Source: Curtobacterium sp. 'Ferrero'
GTDB lineage: Bacteria > Actinomycetota > Actinomycetes > Actinomycetales > Microbacteriaceae
Reading direction: 5' to 3'
Assembly (NCBI RefSeq): GCF_002412165.1
Contig: NZ_NXIA01000012.1
Location: 21,626 to 85,625, forward strand
DNA length: 64,000 bases
The translations under genes were made by a program, and so were the position numbers. Of the stretch, positions 49,203 through 59,309 are shown piece by piece (the first letter of the stretch is position 1; each line of letters starts with the position of its first letter). The notes beneath the pieces are model-generated. The model was not told the origin of the DNA and searched no databases. It saw only the letters and a list, made by a program, of their open reading frames with translations.

Positions 49203-50437
49203 ACGCCCACGCCCCCGCTGCCTCGGGCAGCATCCTGAAGCAGTCCTCCGCGGTCTGGGCCATCGCCTTCGCCTGCGTCGTCGCCTTCATGGGCATCGGC
49301 CTGGTGGACCCGATCCTGCCCGCGATCGCCTCGTCGCTGCACGCCACCGCCGCGCAGACGGAGCTGCTCTTCACGAGCTACCTGGCGGTCACGGGCGTCG
49401 CGATGTTCTTCACGAGCTGGGTGTCCAGCCGCATCGGCCCGAAGAACACGCTGCTCATCGGACTCGCGCTCATCGTGGTCTTCTCGGTCCTCGCCGCGAC
49501 CTCGAACAGCGTGTGGAGCATCATCGACTTCCGCGCCGGGTGGGGCCTCGGCAACGCGCTCTTCATCTCCACCGCGCTCGCGACGATCGTCGGTGCGGCC
49601 TCCGGCGGGACGGCCTCCGCGATCATCCTGTACGAGGCGGCGCTCGGCCTCGGCATCGCCGTCGGACCGCTGGTCGGCGGCCTGCTCGGCTCGGTGAGCT
49701 GGCGCGGCCCGTTCTTCGGCGTGACGACCCTGATGGCGATCGCGTTCATCGCCATCGTCACCCTGCTGAAGTCGTCCGGTCTCGAGAAGCCGACCCCGAC
49801 GAAGCTGTCCGCCCCGTTCCGTGCACTCGGACGCCCGGCACTCGCCGCGCTCGCCGTCACCGCGCTCTTCTACAACATCGGCTTCTTCGTGCTGCTGGCC
49901 TACACCCCGTTCCCCCTCGGGTTCGGTGCGCTCGGCATCGGGTTCACGTTCTTCGGTTGGGGCGTGGGACTCGCGATCACCTCGGTCTGGGTCGCCCCGA
50001 TGCTCACCGCTCGGCTCCGGCGCACGACCGTGCTGAAGATCGCGCTGCCGCTGTTGGCGCTCGACCTCTTCGCCGCGGCCGTGGTCGTGACGTCGCAGGT
50101 GGGCCTGATCATCTGCGTCATCGTCGGCGGGCTCGTGCTCGGTGTCCTGAACACCGTCCTCACCGAGTGCGTCATGGAGGCCACGGACCTGCCGCGTTCG
50201 GTCGCGTCGAGCGCCTACTCCGCCGTGCGGTTCATCGGTGGTGCGATCGCCCCGCCGGTCGCGACGCTGCTGGCCGACGCCATCGCCCCGTCGGCCGCGT
50301 ACGTCTTCGCCGGGCTGTCGGTCGCGATCGCCTTCGTGGTCGTGGTCGCGACGACCAAGGTGCTGCGCCGGGTCGACGACGGTGCGGAGCCGGCCGCGGT
50401 CGAGGCCGAGGCGGTCACCGCGGGCGAGATGGTCTGA
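49199..50437 (+). CDS. MFS efflux transporter (412 aa)
   Basis: Twelve predicted membrane helices with the DHA1-type motif region MGIGLVDPILPAI at the start and the GPKNT-containing loop (SRIGPKNTLLIGLAL). Likely exports a drug-like compound. GTG at 49199 overlaps the MarR stop (GTGA). A hairpin terminator follows the stop. Confidence 0.92.
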   Translation: MNAHAPAASGSILKQSSAVWAIAFACVVAFMGIGLVDPILPAIASSLHATAAQTELLFTSYLAVTGVAMFFTSWVSSRIGPKNTLLIGLALIVVFSVLAATSNSVWSIIDFRAGWGLGNALFISTALATIVGAASGGTASAIILYEAALGLGIAVGPLVGGLLGSVSWRGPFFGVTTLMAIAFIAIVTLLKSSGLEKPTPTKLSAPFRALGRPALAALAVTALFYNIGFFVLLAYTPFPLGFGALGIGFTFFGWGVGLAITSVWVAPMLTARLRRTTVLKIALPLLALDLFAAAVVVTSQVGLIICVIVGGLVLGVLNTVLTECVMEATDLPRSVASSAYSAVRFIGGAIAPPVATLLADAIAPSAAYVFAGLSVAIAFVVVVATTKVLRRVDDGAEPAAVEAEAVTAGEMV

Positions 50438-50506
50438 GGCCAGCGGTCGGTCCGGAGCGGGTCGCGCCCGGACCGGGCTCGGGCTGGGCCCGACTCGGGC
50501 TGTTCC

Positions 50507-50540
50507 GTGAGGGCGGGGTGCACGCGCACCCCGCCCTCAC
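50507..50540 (+). terminator. Hairpin terminator of the MFS gene
   Basis: Perfect 15 bp arms GTGAGGGCGGGGTGC and GCACCCCGCCCTCAC around loop ACGC. Confidence 0.8.
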
Positions 50541-50613
50541 CCTGTGTCCGGGCTCGGATGTCGCGAGGTGGGGCGCCGCCGGTTCCGGGTACGCCCTGCG
50601 ATCCCGCCCGGTC

Positions 50614-51125
50614 GCGAGCGGGCGGAATCGCCGCGTTCCACGGGCGCGGACCGTCAGGAAACGCCCGCTCGCGGGACAGACAGGAGGCGTGCCCACCTCC
50701 GCCACCCCGGTCCCGCCCGCCAACACACGAGCGGGCGAAAACGCCACGCCCTACTCCCCGCACCGTCAGGAAACGCCCGCTCGCGGGACAGACAGGAGGC
50801 ATACCCCACCCCCGCCACCCCGGTCCCGCCCGCCAACACGCGAGCGGGCGGAAACGGTACACCCCTCCCGCGCGCACCGTCAGGAAACGCCCGCTCGCGG
50901 CACAGACGGGAGGCACACCCACCCCGCCACCCCAGTTCCGCCCGCAAACACGCGAGCGGGCGAAAACGCCACATCCCTCCCGCGCGCACCGTCAGGAAAC
51001 GCCCGCTCGCGGCACAGACGGGAGGCACACCCACCCCCGCCACCCCAGTTCCGTCCGCAAACGCGCGAGCGGGCGAAAACGCCACACCCCTCCAGCGCGC
51101 ACCGTCAGGAAACGCCCGCTCGCGC
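50614..51125. repeat. Five-unit array of palindromic elements
   Basis: Units start at 50614, 50727, 50840, 50952 and 51065, giving a period of 112-113 bp. Each has a ~61 bp hairpin element (left arm GCGAGCGGGCG, right arm CGCCCGCTCGC, preceded by CGTCAGGAAA) and, except the last, a ~52 bp spacer containing GACAGACRGGAGGC and CCGCCACCCC. Unit 1 is the most divergent in the loop; unit 2 has one altered arm base. It lacks the short identical repeats and unique spacers of a CRISPR array. Confidence 0.88.
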
Positions 51126-51214
51126 ACGGCTGGCACGACGGGCATGACGGACGTGGGGCACCGCGGCACCCACCGGACCCGGGCGGCGCTCGACACGGGA
51201 ATAGGATCGAGCAC

Positions 51215-51862
51215 ATGGCAACAGCGAACGACCGCCTCGTCTGGATCGACTGCGAGATGACGGGCCTCGACCTCGAGGTCGACGAGCTCGTCGAGGTGGC
51301 CGTCGTCATCACCGACTTCGACCTCGTTCCGGTCCACCCCGGCTTCGACATCGTCATCAAGCCCGACCAGTCCGCGCTCGACAACATGAACGAGTTCGTG
51401 ACGAACATGCACACGACCTCGGGGCTCATCGACGAGATCCCGAACGGCGTGTCCCTCGCGGACGCCGAGTACCAGGTGCTCGAGTACATCCTCGCCCACG
51501 TGCCGGGAGAGGGCACCGCTCCCCTCGCGGGCAACACGATCGGAACCGACCGCTCCTTCCTCGCGAAGTACATGCCGCGGGTCGACAACCACCTGCACTA
51601 CCGGAGCGTGGATGTGTCGAGCATCAAGGAGCTGTGCCGGCGCTGGTTCCCGCGCGTGTACTTCAACGCCCCCGAGAAGCACGGTGGACACCGCGCCCTG
51701 GCGGACATCCTCGAGTCGATCCGTGAGCTCGAGTACTACCGCCGCGCCGGCTTCGTCGCCGAGCCCGGGCCCTCCACGGAGGACGTCCGCGCCGTCCAGG
51801 CCGAAGTGGTGGCGAAGTGGCAGCCACGCCTCGAGCCGCAGGCCGCGGCACCCGCCGAGTGA
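51215..51862 (+). CDS. orn: Oligoribonuclease (215 aa)
   Basis: A DEDDh exonuclease that degrades 2-5 nt RNAs and pGpG. WIDCEMTGLD at 10-19 gives the first two acidic residues (Asp12, Glu14), GNTIGTDRSFL and the HRALADILESI block near the end complete the site. TAGGAT lies seven bases before the ATG, so the gene is probably leaderless; upstream frames through the repeat array are not part of it. The tail (about 25 residues) is Ala/Pro-rich. Confidence 0.96.
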   Translation: MATANDRLVWIDCEMTGLDLEVDELVEVAVVITDFDLVPVHPGFDIVIKPDQSALDNMNEFVTNMHTTSGLIDEIPNGVSLADAEYQVLEYILAHVPGEGTAPLAGNTIGTDRSFLAKYMPRVDNHLHYRSVDVSSIKELCRRWFPRVYFNAPEKHGGHRALADILESIRELEYYRRAGFVAEPGPSTEDVRAVQAEVVAKWQPRLEPQAAAPAE

Positions 51863-52065
51863 CGCAAGCCGCGGTACCCGCCGAAACACCGGCCGGGACT
51901 CCCTCCGGATGACGCCGGCCGCGTGATCACAGCTGCGTGACACCGGCCGAACGACGTCAGACGCGCGACACCGGCCGCGCGACACCGGCGACCACCGACG
52001 TGGTCCGGACGGGTCCGCGCATGTACTACTATTGAACGGTCGCTCCGGTCAGCCGGTGCGGACGT

Positions 52066-52142
52066 GGTGGGTATAGCTCAGTTGGTAGAGCGCCTGGTTG
52101 TGGTCTAGGAGGTCGCGGGTTCGAGACCCGTTACTCACCCCA
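52066..52142 (+). tRNA. tRNA-His (anticodon GTG)
   Basis: Acceptor stem GTGGGTA/TACTCAC, an extra 5-prime G (52066) facing discriminator C as in all tRNA-His, D arm GCTC-AGTTGGTA-GAGC, anticodon loop TTGTGGT, T loop TTCGAGA, and encoded CCA. A TACTAT box lies upstream at 52027-52032. Confidence 0.96.
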
Positions 52143-52145
52143 TGT

Positions 52146-52177
52146 CGAAGGGCCCCGTCTCCGGACGGGGCCCTTCG
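52146..52177 (+). terminator. Hairpin terminator after tRNA-His
   Basis: Perfect 14 bp arms CGAAGGGCCCCGTC and GACGGGGCCCTTCG around the tetraloop TCCG, three bases after the tRNA. Confidence 0.88.
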
Positions 52178-52266
52178 TCGTCCCGACGGGCGACGGGCGC
52201 CAGCACCCGGACCAAGACCAGCACCCGGACCAGGAGCACCACCAGGACGCGTGGGATGATCCCTCC

Positions 52267-52614
52267 GTGATGGAGATGTCCCCCGAAGACTTCGAGGACC
52301 TCGTGTCGGACGAGCTCGACCGACTGCCCGAGGACATGCTCGCCGGACTCGACAACGTCGTGTTCGTGGTCGAGGACGAGCCCGAGGACGGCTCCGACCT
52401 GTTCGGTGTCTACGACGGCATCGCCGCGACCGAGCGTGGTCAGTACGGGTTCGGCGAGCTCCCGGACCGCATCGTCGTGTTCCGGAACGCGCACCTGGCC
52501 GAGTGCGGCACCGAGGACGAACTCCGGGACGAGGTCCACACGACCCTCGTGCACGAGATCGGGCACTTCTACGGCATCGACGACGACCGGTTGCACGAGC
52601 TCGGATGGGCCTGA
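52267..52614 (+). CDS. Zincin-like metallopeptidase family protein (115 aa)
   Basis: The protein matches the small actinobacterial metallopeptidase family (MEMSPEDFEDLVSDELDRLPEDMLAGLDNVVFVVEDEP at the start) and has the zinc motif HEIGH (about residues 97-101) followed by FYGIDDDRLHELGW. Its target is unknown. GATGAT lies six bases before the GTG at 52267; the ATG one codon later is the alternative start. Confidence 0.88.
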   Translation: MMEMSPEDFEDLVSDELDRLPEDMLAGLDNVVFVVEDEPEDGSDLFGVYDGIAATERGQYGFGELPDRIVVFRNAHLAECGTEDELRDEVHTTLVHEIGHFYGIDDDRLHELGWA

Positions 52615-52616
52615 CC

Positions 52617-52720
52617 GCACGCGACGCCCGACCGCACCCGACGCCTGACCGCTCTGGACGCCTGCCCGCACCCGACGCCTCACGCCACCCGACGCCTTCC
52701 CCCACCCGACGCCTGACCCC
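52617..52720. repeat. CACCCGACGCCT short repeats
   Basis: Four to five imperfect copies of a CACCCGACGCCT-like 12-mer lie between two converging genes. No gene or hairpin is visible in them. Confidence 0.5.
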
Positions 52721-52738
52721 GCCCCGAAAGCTCCCGCC

Positions 52739-53347
52739 TCAGGTCCGCAGCACCACGTCCGCCAGCGAGCGCGGGTCCTCGAGCGCGATGAACGCCCGCT
52801 CCTGCGCCGCCCACCGCTCCCACTCGCGCGCGAACACCTCGCCGTCCCGTTCGATCGCGCGCCGCCGCCGGACGGCGTCGTCGGCCTCGAGCCAGATCCG
52901 CAGGCTGGCCAGCGGCGCGGACCGGCGGGACAGGGCACCGCACCCCTCGACGACGACCGGGAGGCGCGGGTCGACCGCCGTCCACCCCGCGGGTTCCGAG
53001 GTGGTCCAGTCCCAGCGCCGGTAGCCGGAGCGCGGCCCGAGCAGGTCGGTGACGACCGCCTCGGCGGCGGCCCGGAGTCCGTCCCACCCCGGGTACACGT
53101 CGTCGAGGTGCACGACCTGCGCGTCCAGCTCGGCGGCGAGGGCGTCGCCGAGCGTGGTCTTGCCCGTCCCGGAGCGCCCGTCGAGCAGGACCACGACACG
53201 CTGCCCGGGCGGCGCGGCGGCCGTCGCGCGCGCCGCGAGGGCGCGTGCGTCCGCCGCGGGCCCGGTCACACCACCCGCCGGACCACCCACCGACGCGAGC
53301 GGATCGTGGGGGGCGATCCGCGCCTCCCGGCCGTCGGGGTCAGGCAC
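52739..53347 (-). CDS. Uridine-kinase-like P-loop kinase (202 aa)
   Basis: Walker A GRSGTGKTT lies at 57-65, and DVYPGWDG after LDAQVVHLDD is the pattern of uridine/small-molecule kinases; VVEGCGALSR follows Walker B. The C-terminal part carries an LID-like Arg-rich helix (RRRRAIERDGEVF). The GTG at 53347 overlaps the end of the permease gene by eight bases, placing it in the thiamine-precursor transporter operon. It may phosphorylate an imported precursor, but this is inference. Confidence 0.78.
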   Translation of the reverse strand: MPDPDGREARIAPHDPLASVGGPAGGVTGPAADARALAARATAAAPPGQRVVVLLDGRSGTGKTTLGDALAAELDAQVVHLDDVYPGWDGLRAAAEAVVTDLLGPRSGYRRWDWTTSEPAGWTAVDPRLPVVVEGCGALSRRSAPLASLRIWLEADDAVRRRRAIERDGEVFAREWERWAAQERAFIALEDPRSLADVVLRT

Positions 53348-54161
53348 GCCAGGTCCCCGCTGCCACGGCGACCGTGATCGCGACCGCCCCGATGCCCACC
53401 AGCACCGCGACCATCGCCCATTCCGGCCCCGCGAACCGGGCCGGCCGGGCCCACGTCCGCCTCCCGGGCGCACCGAAGCCACGGGACTCCATTGCGACGG
53501 CGAGGGTGGTCGCCCGGCGCAACGCGAGCACGAGCAACGCGAACGCCATCGACGCACCGCGTCGGATGCGTCCGGTGTCGGCGAGGCCCCGCGCACGACG
53601 GGCCATGGCGAGCTGCCGCCAGTCGTCGCCGAGCAGGGTGATCATCCGCACGGCGGCGAGGGCACCGAGCACGAACCGGGCCGGCAGCCGCAGCACCTGC
53701 GCGAGCCCGTCCGCGAGGTCCGTCGGGTCGGCGCGGACGAACAGCACGATCGCGGGGAGCCCGACGGCGAGGACCCGGAGCGCGGTCGCGAGGGCGAGGG
53801 TGAGCGATCCGTCGCTGACCTCCGCGAAACCGAGGGAGAACCAGGTCCGGCCGGACGGGCGTCCGTACAGGGCGATCCCGACGGCCGTGAGCGGGACGGC
53901 GACGAGCACCGGCGCGGTCCGGACCAGGAGCGTCCGGACCGGGATGCGCAGCAGCGGGAGCAGCGCGACCTCGAGGGCGAGCGCGACGGCGGCGGAGACG
54001 ACGTCGAGGCTCAGCACGAGGCACACCCCGAGCGCCAGGACACCGACGAGCGACGCCACGGGCTGCACCCCGCGGATGCCCTGCGGAGTGGGTGGCGGCC
54101 CCTCCTGGCCGGGAGGCACGGGCCGGCTCCCACGCGCCCGCGCGCGGACCGGGGCGGTCAC
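53340..54161 (-). CDS. ykoC: ECF transporter T component, YkoC-like (273 aa)
   Basis: A CbiQ/EcfT-family membrane protein with about five or six helices and the two Ala-Arg-Gly coupling motifs: ARRARGLADTGR (about 205) and VAMESRGFG (about 238). It joins the substrate-binding subunit to the ATPase. GTG at 54161 overlaps the ATPase stop as GTGA. The N-terminal 35 residues are Arg/Pro-rich. Confidence 0.9.
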   Translation of the reverse strand: MTAPVRARARGSRPVPPGQEGPPPTPQGIRGVQPVASLVGVLALGVCLVLSLDVVSAAVALALEVALLPLLRIPVRTLLVRTAPVLVAVPLTAVGIALYGRPSGRTWFSLGFAEVSDGSLTLALATALRVLAVGLPAIVLFVRADPTDLADGLAQVLRLPARFVLGALAAVRMITLLGDDWRQLAMARRARGLADTGRIRRGASMAFALLVLALRRATTLAVAMESRGFGAPGRRTWARPARFAGPEWAMVAVLVGIGAVAITVAVAAGTWRA

Positions 54162-55774
54162 GACCGCACCCCTGGGGTCACGCCCGCCGCGGGGGCACCG
54201 GACGGGCGGGCGCCCGACGCGGGCGCATCGGACGGGCGGGGTGCTGGAGGGCGAGGTGCTGGAGGGCGGTCGTCCGACGCCGTCGGCGCCGGCGCCGCCA
54301 GGCCGTCGCTCCCGAGCACCAGCTCCTCGGCGTCGAGCGCGCGCACGAGGTCCCGGTCGTGCGTGACCGCGACGACGGCCGTCCCGGCGTCCGCGAGGGC
54401 ACCGAGTGCATCGACGACCGCGGCCCACGTGGCGCGGTCCTGCCCGGAGGTCGGTTCGTCGAGCACGACGACGGGCGGTCGGCTCGCGACGACGGCGGCG
54501 ATGGCGAGTCGGCGTTGCTCCCCGCCGGACAGCGTGAACGGGTTCTGCCCGGCGAGGTCGGCGAGGCCGAACGTGTCGAGCAGCTCGTCGACGCGGTCCT
54601 CCAGGTCGGGGCGGGCGAGCGCGCGGGGGCCAGCGGCGACCTCGTCGCGGACGGTGCCGGCGACGAACTGGTGCTCCGGGTCCTGGAACACGGTGCCGGT
54701 GCGGGCGGCGAGCTGGCGGCTGGACCAGGCGGACGGTGTCGGCCCGGCCTCCCCGGCGAGCGCCGGCTCGGCGTGCAGGCTCCCTGCCGCGGGCCGGAGC
54801 AGGCCGGCGAGCGTGAGGCCGAGCGTGGACTTCCCGACGCCGTTCGGGCCGGTGACCGCCACGACCCGCCCGGCGTCGACGTCGAGGTCGATGCTGCTGC
54901 CGACCCGGTCGCTGCGCCGACGACCCCGCGCGGTGCCGAGGTCCCGCGCGCGCAGGAGTCGTCCGCCGGGGTCCGGTGCCGGGTTCTGGCGGGCGCTCCC
55001 CCGTCCGGGGTGCTCGCCCGGCACCCACACCCCGGCCGCGGTGAGGGCGGCGGCGTGCTCGGCGAGGACGACGGCGGGGGTTCCGTCGGCGACGACCCCG
55101 CCGCCGGGTTCGAGCAGCACGAGCCGGTCGACGAGGTCGAGCCAGGTGCCGATGCGGTGCTCCACCACGAGGAGCGTGGCGCCGGTGGTGTCGAGGAGGG
55201 CTCGGACCGCCTCGTGCACCTGGGCGACGCCGTCGGGGTCGAGGTTCGCGCACGGCTCGTCGAGCACCAGGGCGCCGGGCTGCATCGCGAGGACCCCGGC
55301 GAGCGCGAGCCGCTGCCGTTGGCCACCGGAGAGCCGCGCGGTGGAGCGGTCGAGCGGCAGGTCGAGGCCGACGACCCCGAGCGCGTGCCGCACCCGCCGC
55401 CAGGTCTCGTCGCGGGGGACGCTCGTGTTCTCGCAGCCGAACGCCACGTCGTCGCCGATGCGGGACATGACGGTGTGCGCCTCGGGGTCCTGCATCACCA
55501 GGCCGACCCGGCCGCGGGCGTCCTGGGGGTCCGCGCCGTCGACGAGCACGCGGCCCTCGACCTCGGCGGCGGTGTCGTCGTCGGTGTCGGGTTCGTCCGG
55601 CAGCACCGCGGCGACGGCCCGGAGCAGGGTGGACTTGCCGGCACCGGACGGTCCGACGATCGCGACCCGCTCCCCGGGTTCGACGACGAGGTCGACACCG
55701 CGGACGGCCCAGGCGGTGCGTTCCGGGTACCGCCAGCCCCAGCCGTCGAAGACGAGGCGTGCGGCGCCGGTCAC
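54158..55774 (-). CDS. ykoD: ECF transporter ATPase with two fused domains, YkoD-like (538 aa)
   Basis: Two ABC ATPase domains in one chain: Walker A GPSGAGKST (about 42) and GPNGVGKST (about 317), signatures LSGGQRQR and LSGGEQRR, Walker B GALVLDEPCAN and VVVLDEPTSG. Such fused ATPases power YkoEDC-type thiamine-precursor importers. The C-terminal tail (about 50 residues) is Ala/Pro-rich with PPAPRPPAPRPSD-like repeats. The GTG start overlaps the ykoE stop. Confidence 0.93.
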   Translation of the reverse strand: MTGAARLVFDGWGWRYPERTAWAVRGVDLVVEPGERVAIVGPSGAGKSTLLRAVAAVLPDEPDTDDDTAAEVEGRVLVDGADPQDARGRVGLVMQDPEAHTVMSRIGDDVAFGCENTSVPRDETWRRVRHALGVVGLDLPLDRSTARLSGGQRQRLALAGVLAMQPGALVLDEPCANLDPDGVAQVHEAVRALLDTTGATLLVVEHRIGTWLDLVDRLVLLEPGGGVVADGTPAVVLAEHAAALTAAGVWVPGEHPGRGSARQNPAPDPGGRLLRARDLGTARGRRRSDRVGSSIDLDVDAGRVVAVTGPNGVGKSTLGLTLAGLLRPAAGSLHAEPALAGEAGPTPSAWSSRQLAARTGTVFQDPEHQFVAGTVRDEVAAGPRALARPDLEDRVDELLDTFGLADLAGQNPFTLSGGEQRRLAIAAVVASRPPVVVLDEPTSGQDRATWAAVVDALGALADAGTAVVAVTHDRDLVRALDAEELVLGSDGLAAPAPTASDDRPPAPRPPAPRPSDAPASGARPSGAPAAGVTPGVRS

Positions 55775-56421
55775 GGGGTCGGGCGACGCCGCGCGTGCTC
55801 ACGTCCCGCGGCGAACTGCGACAGGACCCCGGTGCGCGCGAGCGCCCGGACGAGGAACCACGAGCCGATGCCGGCGATCACGGCGCCGGACACGACGGCG
55901 CAGACGATGTAGACGGCCTTGAAGGCGACGTCGTACGCGGGGTACCAGATGACGGAGTCGTTGATGCCGAGCGCGAGCCCTGCGGCGGCTCCGGCGAGCG
56001 CGACGACGGGCAGCCGGTACGACCGGTAGAGGAAGAGTGCGAGGACGACCTCGGCGCCGAGGCCCTGCACGAGACCGGCCTCGAGCGTGCCCCAGCCCCA
56101 CTGGGTGCCGAGGAGTGCCTCGACCGAGGCGGCGACCATCTCGCCGTAGAGCGCCGCGCCGGGCTTCCGGACGACGATCGCGACGACGGGGCCGGCGAGC
56201 AGCCACACGCCGCCGAACAGCGACTGCGTGCCGGGGAGCAGCAGCTGCATCCCGGCGCCGATCGGCTCGTAGCCGAAGTCCCAGAGCTTGAAGACGACGC
56301 CGAGTGCGACGGCGAGGACGCTGGCGACGACGATGTCGACGACCCGCCAGCGGAGTGAGCGCTTCGGGGCCGGGACCGCCCGGTCGGTGGGCGTGACGGT
56401 GGACTGGGTGCGCGAAGGCAT
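55771..56421 (-). CDS. ykoE: ECF transporter substrate-binding component, YkoE-like (216 aa)
   Basis: A small membrane protein with about six helices (DIVVASVLAVALGVVFKLWDFGYEP, MQLLLPGTQSLFGGVWLLAGPVVAIVVRKPGAALYGEMVAASVEALLG), typical of YkoE, the component that binds hydroxymethylpyrimidine or thiamine. The ATG at 56421 has GGAGGAG eight bases upstream, and that site lies inside the TPP riboswitch, fixing both the start and the substrate class. Confidence 0.93.
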   Translation of the reverse strand: MPSRTQSTVTPTDRAVPAPKRSLRWRVVDIVVASVLAVALGVVFKLWDFGYEPIGAGMQLLLPGTQSLFGGVWLLAGPVVAIVVRKPGAALYGEMVAASVEALLGTQWGWGTLEAGLVQGLGAEVVLALFLYRSYRLPVVALAGAAAGLALGINDSVIWYPAYDVAFKAVYIVCAVVSGAVIAGIGSWFLVRALARTGVLSQFAAGREHARRRPTP

Positions 56422-56429
56422 GGTGGGTA

Positions 56430-56515
56430 CTCCTCCCTGCGCCGGCATGATCCGGATCAGGTTCGACGGTCGGAGCGCCGTTCGCTCCCTCTCAGCCCGG
56501 TGACCGGACTCCCGT
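56430..56515 (-). promoter_or_regulatory. TPP (THI-box) riboswitch
   Basis: On the minus strand the conserved aptamer parts appear in order: GGGAGTCCGG, GGGCTGAGAGGGAGC, CCGACCG then GAACCTGATCCGGAT, ATGCCGGCGCAGGGAGG. The last part contains the GGAGGAG ribosome binding site of ykoE, so TPP binding would hide it and stop translation. Confidence 0.93.
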
Positions 56516-56570
56516 GTGTGTCCCAGCAGTGTACTGCGGTCCACGCGGGGTGCGCGCGGTCCGCGCAGGA

Positions 56571-56615
56571 CGGCTTGGAGGCGCAGGGCGCCGGTCCCCA
56601 CGCGCCTCCAGGCCG
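56571..56615 (-). terminator. Hairpin terminator, GGAGGCGC type
   Basis: Arms CGGCTTGGAGGCGC and GCGCCTCCAGGCCG pair with one wobble. It lies just past the stop at 56624 of the leftward GerW-like gene. Confidence 0.7.
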
Positions 56616-56623
56616 TCAGGCGG

Positions 56624-56947
56624 TCACTTCTTGAGGACGCGCACCAGCTTGCGCAGGACGGTCCCGGTGACCCAGATCACCGGGATGCTCACCGCGAGGA
56701 GGGAGATGAGGTTCGGCTCGAACTCGAGGTCCTTGCCGGGGCGTCGGACGTAGGCGCCGAGCGGCACGGAGGCGCCGCCGCCACCGCCGCCGCCGTTCTC
56801 GTCGCCGTCCCCGCCGCCGCCGAAGCCGAACCAGGCGATGGAGACGGGGATGAGTGTCTGGTCGCCGACCTCGACGGGCTCCCCGTAGTTCGTGCTGACC
56901 CCGACCGGGCGCACCTTCTCTGCGATCTGACTCACGATGTTGGCCAT
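56624..56947 (-). CDS. GerW/YtfJ-family protein (107 aa)
   Basis: The start MANIVSQIAEKVRPVGVSTNYGEPVEVGDQTLIPVSIAWFGFGGGG is the YtfJ/GerW pattern, with a Gly-rich loop (GGGGDGDENGGGGGGG) and a C-terminal membrane helix (LLAVSIPVIWVTGTVLRKLV). In spore formers the family aids germination; its role in actinobacteria is unknown. The ATG was chosen because this is where homology begins. It is divergent from glgX. Confidence 0.83.
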   Translation of the reverse strand: MANIVSQIAEKVRPVGVSTNYGEPVEVGDQTLIPVSIAWFGFGGGGDGDENGGGGGGGASVPLGAYVRRPGKDLEFEPNLISLLAVSIPVIWVTGTVLRKLVRVLKK

Positions 56948-57077
56948 GGGCGCGAGGGTACTCGGCGGTCCCTCCACAGCGCGGCGCTCCCGAGAGTTCA
57001 TCCACCGGTGCGGGCTTGTCTGCGGACGCACACGGCCCGCGCCGATATGTTGGCGCAACCCACACCTGGAGGACCGT

Positions 57078-59305
<2,228 letters not shown>

Positions 59306-59309
<4 letters not shown>

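Larger units (their letters stand above)
50438..51214. other. 777-base gap: terminator and hairpin array, no gene
   Basis: Contains the MFS terminator (50507-50540) and the five-unit hairpin array (50614-51125), then the orn promoter. Open frames run through the repeats on both strands, but their proteins are simple translations of the repeat and have no start signals, so I call no gene. Confidence 0.6.

Noticed and set aside
50614..51125. CRISPR array
   Set aside because: The period is 112-113 bp, the spacers are the same in each unit, the conserved part is a hairpin with variable loop, and no cas gene is near.
50507..51862. Long open frames running through the repeat array into orn on the plus strand, and similar frames on the minus strand
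   Set aside because: They are open only because the GC-rich repeats lack stop codons; the protein is a translation of the repeat, there is no start signal, and orn has its own promoter and start at 51215.
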